A DNA stretch of 12,996 nucleotides from Marinobacterium sp. xm-d-530 (lineage in GTDB: Bacteria; Pseudomonadota; Gammaproteobacteria; Pseudomonadales; Balneatricaceae), in assembly GCA_949499045.1 (NCBI GenBank), contig CATEEE010000030.1, positions 1 through 12,996 of the forward strand, given 5' to 3'. The position numbers and the translations under genes are program-made. Within the stretch, counting starts at the first letter, position 1. The number at the start of each line of letters is the position of its first letter. This document shows positions 8,349-12,996 of this stretch, one piece after another. The notes under the pieces are model-generated. The model was given only the letters and a program-made list of their open reading frames with translations, searched no databases and was not told the DNA's origin.

Positions 8349-8375
8349 GATTAAAAATTCCTTAATATTTAAGCT

Positions 8376-8422
8376 ATAGAGTAAGACTAAACTCTATCTT
8401 GTTCCACACTATAGATAGGGTT
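8376..8422. repeat. three related 7-9 bp half-sites in the glutaredoxin/phaC divergent region
   Basis: ATAGAGT (8376-8382) and ACTCTAT (8391-8397) form a perfect 7-bp inverted repeat with 8 bp between. The second copy, extended as AACTCTATC (8390-8398), also pairs with GATAGGGTT (8414-8422) with one G-T exception. The three elements thus share an ATAG(A/G)GT core, alternating in orientation across 47 bp. This is the look of a regulator binding array or of alternative RNA hairpins. The protein that might bind is unknown. Confidence 0.4.
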
Positions 8423-8429
8423 ATTCTAG

Positions 8430-8435
8430 GATAAT
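8430..8435 (+). promoter_or_regulatory. probable -10 element of the phaC promoter
   Basis: GATAAT matches the sigma-70 -10 consensus at five of six positions and lies 55 bp before the phaC start codon. I find no good -35 at 16-18 bp upstream. The promoter may therefore need an activator, perhaps through the repeats at 8376-8422, or the true hexamer may be the overlapping TAATAT. Confidence 0.4.
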
Positions 8436-8438
8436 ATT

Positions 8439-8461
8439 TTGCAGTGCAACAATTCACTGCA
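8439..8461. promoter_or_regulatory. TGC-rich nested palindromes, candidate PhaR operator for phaC
   Basis: Two overlapping palindromes sit just after the -10 element. One is TTGCA-G-TGCAA (8439-8449, perfect 5-bp arms). The other is TGCAGTG-N8-CACTGCA (8440-8461, perfect 7-bp arms). PhaR-type repressors of PHA genes are reported to recognise TGC-rich sequences. The location over the expected transcription start is right for repression. No phaR gene lies in the window, so the identity of the regulator is inference. Confidence 0.45.
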
Positions 8462-8490
8462 TCACCAGTCAAATACATTGGAGTTTTACC

Positions 8491-10233
8491 ATGGCGACTA
8501 AGGGTAACGAACCTACAGATCCTCAAGAGTTCATCAACTACGTAAGCCAAGAGACAAGCAAAATGCTTGAGAACTTCTCTGGCAACGGTGCTGAGGATAT
8601 GTTCTCTCAATTCACAAAGTCATGGACAGAACTTGCGACTCGTTCACTGCAAGATCCTACACTGTGGATGCGTGCAATCGCCGATTACCAAACGGCGCAG
8701 TTTAATCTATGGCGCAACATGCTAACCGGCAACAGTGCTGAAGCGCCTGTTGCAGAACCGGAGCGTGGCGATCGTCGTTTCCAGGCTGAAGAGTGGTCAA
8801 CCAACCCTATTTACGACTACATCAAACAGTCTTACCTATTGAGCTCTAAGATGCTGACTCAGATGGCTGAGAGCGCGAACCTATCGGATCAAGAGCAGAA
8901 CAAACTGGAGTTCTACACTCGCCAGTTCATCGATGCAATGTCGCCAACCAACTTTGCAGCCACTAACCCTGAAGTACTTCAACAAGCGCTTGATACTAAG
9001 GGACAATCACTGCTAGATGGTATGAAAAACCTATTGGCCGACTTCGAAAAAGGTCGCATCTCAATGACTGACGAGAGTGCCTTCACACTAGGTGAGAACC
9101 TTGCAACAACCGAAGGCTCTGTCATCTTCCAGAACGATGTCATTCAGGTTATTCACTATAAGCCAGAGGGTGAACAGGTTTACACTCGCCCTACTCTGAT
9201 CATTCCACCTAGCATCAACAAGTTCTACATTCTTGACCTGCAGCCACACAACTCATTTGTGAAGTACTGTGTTGAACAGGGCCAAAACACCTTCCTAGTC
9301 TCTTGGCGCAACCCAACCTCTGAACAGTCAAACCTAAGCTGGGATGACCTTGTTTCTCAAGGTATCTTTGAAGCGGTTCGTGTCACTAAAGAGGTCTCTG
9401 ACAGCGACAAGATCAACACGGTTAGCTGGTGTGTCGGTGGCACATTAACGGCCACAGCACTGGCGGTTATGGCGAAGCGTAAAGACACCAGCATCGCAAG
9501 CGCGACCTTCCTAACGACGCTGACGGATTTCTCTGACCCAGGTGATCTCTGTGTCTTCATTGATGACTACCAAGTAAAACAGCTGGAACAGAAAGTGAGT
9601 CAAGCGGGCTTCCTAAACGGACGCGAACTGGCTACATCGTTCAACATGCTGCGCTCGAACGATCTCATCTGGTCTTACGTTGTCAACAACTACCTTAAAG
9701 GTCAGACGCCTCCGCCGTTTGATATTCTCTACTGGAACTCGGACAGCACCAACCTTCCAGCAGCGATGTACACCTACTACATCAATAAGATGTACCTAGA
9801 GAACAAACTGGTTGAACCGAATGCACTAGAGATTTGTGGTGAAAAGATCGATCTAGGCGAGATCAAAATCCCTTGTTACTTCCTATCGACCATTGAAGAC
9901 CACATCGCACCTTGGAAAGCGACATTCAAAGCGACAGAGACCTTCGGTTCAGAGATCGAGTTCGTCCTTGGCGGAAGCGGTCACGTTGCCGGTGTTATCA
10001 ACCCAGCCTCTAAAAACCGCCGTAACTACTGGGTTAAAGGTGATCAGGGCCAAGGCGCTGACCACTGGTTTGAAACCTCTGAAAAAGTCGAAGGCTCTTG
10101 GTGGCCAAACTGGGCAGAGTGGGTTCGTCGTCGTGCAGGTAAAAAAGTGGAAGCACCTAAAACTCTGGGCAGCAAAGAGAACAAGCCGCTTGAAGCCGCT
10201 CCGGGTAGCTACGTGAAAGTTCGTATCGATTAA
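8491..10233 (+). CDS. phaC: class I poly(3-hydroxyalkanoate) synthase
   Basis: A 580-residue cytoplasmic polyester synthase, which polymerises (R)-3-hydroxyacyl-CoA into storage granules with release of CoA. Its length fits the single-chain class I type. The N-terminal 200 residues are helical. The PhaC/alpha-beta hydrolase core follows, with PTLIIPPSINKFYILDL, SWRNP, the nucleophile Cys314 in SWCVGGT, Asp470 in EDHIAPW and His498 in GSGHVAGVINP, so the triad is complete. The box around Cys314 reads S-x-C-x-G instead of the usual G-x-C-x-G. The ATG has TTGGAG at 7-nt spacing. The gene uses AAC, GAC and CGT heavily, consistent with strong expression. It stands alone, without phaA, phaB, a phasin or phaR, and ends at a strong terminator. 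A short preference for C3-C5 monomers is expected from the class but cannot be read from the sequence. Confidence 0.95.
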   Translation: MATKGNEPTDPQEFINYVSQETSKMLENFSGNGAEDMFSQFTKSWTELATRSLQDPTLWMRAIADYQTAQFNLWRNMLTGNSAEAPVAEPERGDRRFQAEEWSTNPIYDYIKQSYLLSSKMLTQMAESANLSDQEQNKLEFYTRQFIDAMSPTNFAATNPEVLQQALDTKGQSLLDGMKNLLADFEKGRISMTDESAFTLGENLATTEGSVIFQNDVIQVIHYKPEGEQVYTRPTLIIPPSINKFYILDLQPHNSFVKYCVEQGQNTFLVSWRNPTSEQSNLSWDDLVSQGIFEAVRVTKEVSDSDKINTVSWCVGGTLTATALAVMAKRKDTSIASATFLTTLTDFSDPGDLCVFIDDYQVKQLEQKVSQAGFLNGRELATSFNMLRSNDLIWSYVVNNYLKGQTPPPFDILYWNSDSTNLPAAMYTYYINKMYLENKLVEPNALEICGEKIDLGEIKIPCYFLSTIEDHIAPWKATFKATETFGSEIEFVLGGSGHVAGVINPASKNRRNYWVKGDQGQGADHWFETSEKVEGSWWPNWAEWVRRRAGKKVEAPKTLGSKENKPLEAAPGSYVKVRID

Positions 10234-10249
10234 TCTTCCAAATCGATGC

Positions 10250-10281
10250 AAAAAGCCGGACACTGTGTGCCCGGCTTTTTT
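10250..10281 (+). terminator. intrinsic terminator after phaC
   Basis: A stem of AAAAAGCCGG paired with CCGGCTTTTT, extended by an inner CAC/GTG pair around a 3-nt loop with one mismatch, followed by six Ts. It begins 17 bp after the phaC stop. The run of As on the 5' side means it could also act on minus-strand transcripts. Only 30 bp separate it from the next gene, and no clear promoter is visible there, so the downstream genes may rely on read-through or on a promoter overlapping the stem. Confidence 0.93.
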
Positions 10282-10311
10282 GTGCGTTATTAATGGAATC
10301 AGGAGATCAAC

Positions 10312-10689
10312 ATGGATGACTTTTTTGATAAGGGTTTAGAGATGCGTCGCAGCACTTTGGGTACTGAGTACGTCGATAAAAACCTAGCCGCTGCTGATGA
10401 CTTTAACCGCCCCTTTCAGGAGGCGATGACCGCTTGGTGCTGGGGTTTTGGTTGGGGCGATGATGCCATTGATCCAAAAACACGTTCGTTAATGAACTTA
10501 GCCATGCTGGGCGCCATGGGCAAAAGCCATGAATGGGCAACCCACTGCAAGGGTGCACTGAAAAATGGCTGCAGTGTAGACGAAATTCGAGCAGCGATTC
10601 ATGCTGTCGGTATCTATGCTGGTGTGCCTGCAGCCGTTGAGTGTTTTCGTATCGCACGAACAGTACTTGAAGAGGCAGGAGAGCTTTAA
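10312..10689 (+). CDS. carboxymuconolactone decarboxylase family protein, PcaC-like
   Basis: A 125-residue all-helical CMD-fold protein. The N-terminal GLEMRRSTLGTEYVDKNL, the aromatic stretch AWCWGFGW (41-48), DPKTRSLMNLAMLGAMGK (54-71) and H78, then the EIRAAIHAVGIYAGVPAA block (91-108), follow 4-carboxymuconolactone decarboxylase (PcaC) along its whole length. The AhpD-type CxxC peroxidase motif is absent, which favours a PcaC-like rather than an alkylhydroperoxidase activity. No other protocatechuate-pathway gene lies nearby, so the true substrate is uncertain. An AGGAG ribosome site (10301-10305) sits 6 nt before the ATG. It is followed after 23 bp by the MATE gene, and the two are probably co-transcribed. 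Confidence 0.85.
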   Translation: MDDFFDKGLEMRRSTLGTEYVDKNLAAADDFNRPFQEAMTAWCWGFGWGDDAIDPKTRSLMNLAMLGAMGKSHEWATHCKGALKNGCSVDEIRAAIHAVGIYAGVPAAVECFRIARTVLEEAGEL

Positions 10690-10712
10690 GCCTCTTTGAC
10701 TTGAGACATAGC

Positions 10713-12080
10713 ATGCCATTTTTTCCGCCCAATTCCAGATTAGAGATCAAGCAGCTGCTGCACCTTGCTTGGCCCATGCTGCTCGCGCAGTCCTCTCAAA
10801 CAGCCATGAGTCTGTCCGATACGCTGATGGCCTCTTGGGCCGGAGCTGAAGAGCTTGCGGCCATCGCTCTAGGATCCAGCATATGGACACCTCTCTCACT
10901 TTCCTTGGCGGGAGCTATGATGGCATTGACTCCTATCGTTGCACATCATGTCGGTGGAAAACGTGAAGAGGAGACCGCATCAGAACTGTTTAATAATATG
11001 CTGATTACTCTGGTCATTGGTCTGCTCAGCTGGCTTTTCATCAATGGCTCTTCTGACTGGATTCTTACCCTTCTGTCAGTCGAACCGGCCCTTAAAGCAA
11101 CGGCAAATGACTATCTGTTCGCGATCAGCTGGGGCATACCCGGCATGCTGCTCTACCAATCGATTAGAGCGTTTGCAGAGGGGCATGGACAGACCAAAAT
11201 CGTCATGAAGATAGGTATCAGTGCGGTACTACTCAATCTGCCCCTAAACTACATACTGATCTTCGGCAAACTGGGTATGCCTGAAATGGGCGGTGTGGGC
11301 TGCGGTTGGGCCACTACGATTGTCTTTTGGTACATGTTTATAGCGGGTGCTGCTTATATCATCTACAGCCGATACTTCAAACCATTGAACATCTTTAAAC
11401 AGACGCTTAAGCCAAACAGTGAGAAGATAAAACATCAGCTCTCTATCGGCATACCGATCGCCGCAAGCCTTGGGGTAGAGACGACTATGTTCTGTCTAAT
11501 TGCGCTCTTTTTGGCAGATTACGGTGCAACAGTGATCTCTGCACATCAGATTACACTCTCTATTTCGAGCCTGATCTTTATGATGCCGCTCTCGCTCTGT
11601 TTAGCCGTCACCATTAGGGTTGGTCAGCTCAATGGCGCTAGACGTTTCGCTGATGCTCAGCGAGTAGGATTCCTAGGACTGCGAATTGCGCTACTGATAG
11701 CCTGCTTCAGTTCAACGATTCTATTTATTTTGTCGGACGGCATTGCTTCACTCTTCTCTAAAGATGTTGAACTAATCGCCATTGCATCTACTCTGCTTAG
11801 CTATGCTGCACTCTATCAGTTCTCTGATGCGCTTCAGCTCACCGCTAATGGCGCACTGCGCGGATATAAAGACACCCGTATACCTCTACTGATCGCTTTT
11901 ATCGCTTACTGGGTGCTTGGACTACCCAGCGGTTACTTCATTGCTGAACATCTAAACATGGGAGCAATAGGTTACTGGTTAGGGATACTCATCGGCTTAA
12001 GCTTTGCCGCCGTACTACTGATAAAACGACTCTATAAGCTATCCAATGAAGCACTGGTTACTCCTCCTTCTTTCAACTAG
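10713..12080 (+). CDS. MATE family multidrug efflux protein, NorM type
   Basis: A 455-residue inner-membrane antiporter with about twelve hydrophobic segments in two similar halves. It exports cationic drugs or toxins in exchange for Na+ or H+. Counting from the ATG at 10713, the acidic residues D36 (MSLSDTLMASWAG), E256 (SLGVETTMF) and D372 (YQFSDALQL) fall at almost the same positions as D36, E255 and D371 of Vibrio cholerae NorM, which form its cation-coupling site. The family motif ANGALRGYKDTRIP is present. A TTG at 10701 would add four residues. I prefer the ATG because of this register and the weak GAG 7 nt upstream. Substrates cannot be read from the sequence. Its last 35 nt overlap the start of the DUF3080 gene. 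Confidence 0.93.
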   Translation: MPFFPPNSRLEIKQLLHLAWPMLLAQSSQTAMSLSDTLMASWAGAEELAAIALGSSIWTPLSLSLAGAMMALTPIVAHHVGGKREEETASELFNNMLITLVIGLLSWLFINGSSDWILTLLSVEPALKATANDYLFAISWGIPGMLLYQSIRAFAEGHGQTKIVMKIGISAVLLNLPLNYILIFGKLGMPEMGGVGCGWATTIVFWYMFIAGAAYIIYSRYFKPLNIFKQTLKPNSEKIKHQLSIGIPIAASLGVETTMFCLIALFLADYGATVISAHQITLSISSLIFMMPLSLCLAVTIRVGQLNGARRFADAQRVGFLGLRIALLIACFSSTILFILSDGIASLFSKDVELIAIASTLLSYAALYQFSDALQLTANGALRGYKDTRIPLLIAFIAYWVLGLPSGYFIAEHLNMGAIGYWLGILIGLSFAAVLLIKRLYKLSNEALVTPPSFN

Positions 12081-12996
12081 TTTTATCACGGGCTGCATCG
12101 ATACCGATCCAGCCCAATCCCTCGTTGAAACCTATGCCGAACGAACCAGTCGTGCCATTGATGTCGATTTTGATCTTCAGCTGAACAAAACCGCAGAACT
12201 CTATCCCACCCTGCCTGATCGAAGAGATCGTACTGAGAGTTTGACACCGATCACCGAAGGGCTGATCGATGTTCTAGACCTTAAACAGTGTGGGTTGATC
12301 GATCTGATCGCACAAAGAAACACCAGTCTTGGAAAATTAGCGGGTGGATCACAACGTCTGATTTACGAACTGGAATTCATTCCCAAAGCACGTGACTGTC
12401 AAACATTGCTCACAGGCGATGAAAGAAAAGTTGAGGTGTTAGAGCGCGTTACAGAAATCAATCAGATTAAGAGCGATAACTGGCCGAAGCAGATATGGAA
12501 CAGTCTCTACATCAGTGCAGAGATGGAACAACACTTCTCACTGGGGGTTTCCCCGATCTCCCCTGAAGCAGACTACTCAACCGCAGAGTTAATGCTCACC
12601 ATGCAGCGCTTTGCCGAGATCGCTCAAACTCACACAGATGACGATTGGCAAACACCCTCTTTTACAAACGAACTAGAGCGCGACTATGAAACGCTCTATC
12701 GCTCCAATTTCGGATCAGAGTGGCTCGCCAGTATGGCTCTATTAACTCAGGTGTTAGAGCAGACCTCAGAAGCGATCAATCAACGACTGACTGGCAGGCC
12801 GATCTGCTTTAATCAACGGCAAAACCAGAAGTCAGAGATACTCTGGAACGTCTTTATGAAGTTTTACGTCAACAGTTTGCAGCCTTACATCGCTCACGTT
12901 GAACGTTCAGGGCGCCAATGGAGCGACCTCCATCAAGCCATTAACACCTCACTTAACTTACCTCAAAGCCAATGGCTAAATACCTACACCCATCCA
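12046..12996 (+). CDS. DUF3080 family lipoprotein (3' end outside window)
   Basis: From the ATG at 12046 the frame stays open for 317 codons to the right edge, without a stop. The N-terminus MKHWLLLLLSTSFITGC is a lipoprotein signal peptide with lipobox I-T-G-C and acceptor Cys17. Ile follows the Cys, so it is not an Asp-type inner-membrane retention signal, and outer-membrane anchoring is likely. The mature part carries features I associate with DUF3080: a YPTLPDRRDR segment, a LIDVLDLKQCGL segment, LIAQRNTSLGKLAGGSQRLIYELEF given here only as its ends (LIAQRN and RLIYELEF), and a late LQPYIAHVERSGRQW. Function is unknown. The start lies inside the MATE gene in another frame (35-nt overlap), implying translational coupling. 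The family call is from memory; the coding call rests on the long open frame plus signal peptide. Confidence 0.85.
   Translation, partial: MKHWLLLLLSTSFITGCIDTDPAQSLVETYAERTSRAIDVDFDLQLNKTAELYPTLPDRRDRTESLTPITEGLIDVLDLKQCGLIDLIAQRNTSLGKLAGGSQRLIYELEFIPKARDCQTLLTGDERKVEVLERVTEINQIKSDNWPKQIWNSLYISAEMEQHFSLGVSPISPEADYSTAELMLTMQRFAEIAQTHTDDDWQTPSFTNELERDYETLYRSNFGSEWLASMALLTQVLEQTSEAINQRLTGRPICFNQRQNQKSEILWNVFMKFYVNSLQPYIAHVERSGRQWSDLHQAINTSLNLPQSQWLNTYTHP

Noticed and set aside
8374..8610. Minus-strand 78-codon frame across the phaC start region
   Set aside because: It would cover the phaC promoter and first codons, and its protein resembles no family I know. The repeats and -10 element explain this stretch better.
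10403..10777. Minus-strand 124-codon frame opposite the CMD and MATE starts
   Set aside because: It is antisense to two genes with strong family evidence and encodes no recognisable protein.
1..12996. Defence system, mobile element, CRISPR array or biosynthetic cluster
   Set aside because: Every long frame belongs to a known core family or a conserved small family. No direct repeats with spacers, transposase, integrase or tRNA-associated junction was seen.

Overview
The window looks like chromosomal core DNA from a moderate-GC gammaproteobacterium, probably a marine Oceanospirillales-type or Pseudomonas-related lineage. The reasons are the enterobacterial/pseudomonad-type TopA with three four-cysteine zinc ribbons, the Uup-type ABC-F protein, the Slt70-type transglycosylase, the DUF1653, DUF6586 and DUF3080 proteins, and a gene order resembling the Pseudomonas topA neighbourhood as I remember it. 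The genus assignment is inference. I see no insertion sequence, integrase, CRISPR array, tRNA, rRNA or phage gene.

Layout. Positions 1-3672 are a minus-strand block read right to left: a one-TM unknown protein, a DUF1653 protein (1-nt overlap), topA, and the start of a DUF6586 protein that runs off the left edge. A universal stress protein gene (3733-4167, plus) leaves divergently from that block. It converges with uup (4164-6053, minus), overlapping it by 4 nt. uup is divergent from slt (6171-8114, plus), which converges with a small glutaredoxin-like gene (8097-8348, minus), overlapping by 18 nt. A 142-bp repeat-rich regulatory region separates the glutaredoxin gene from a class I PHA synthase gene, phaC (8491-10233, plus), which ends in a strong intrinsic terminator. 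Next comes a plus-strand run: a carboxymuconolactone decarboxylase-family protein, a MATE multidrug antiporter, and a DUF3080 lipoprotein gene. The last starts inside the MATE gene and is cut by the right edge.

Functions. topA (DNA supercoiling), uup (branched DNA intermediates or ribosome-associated ABC-F role), slt (peptidoglycan turnover), the stress protein and MATE are housekeeping or stress genes. phaC makes carbon-storage polyester. It stands apart from phaA, phaB, phasin and phaR genes, none of which is in the window. No gene longer than a fragment is broken. No stretch without a gene exceeds about 160 bp.

I did not find a convincing undescribed system. The items most worth a second look are the TGC-rich nested palindromes at the likely phaC transcription start (a candidate PhaR operator), a Ser-for-Gly change in the PhaC lipase-like box, and the orphan PcaC-like gene behind phaC.
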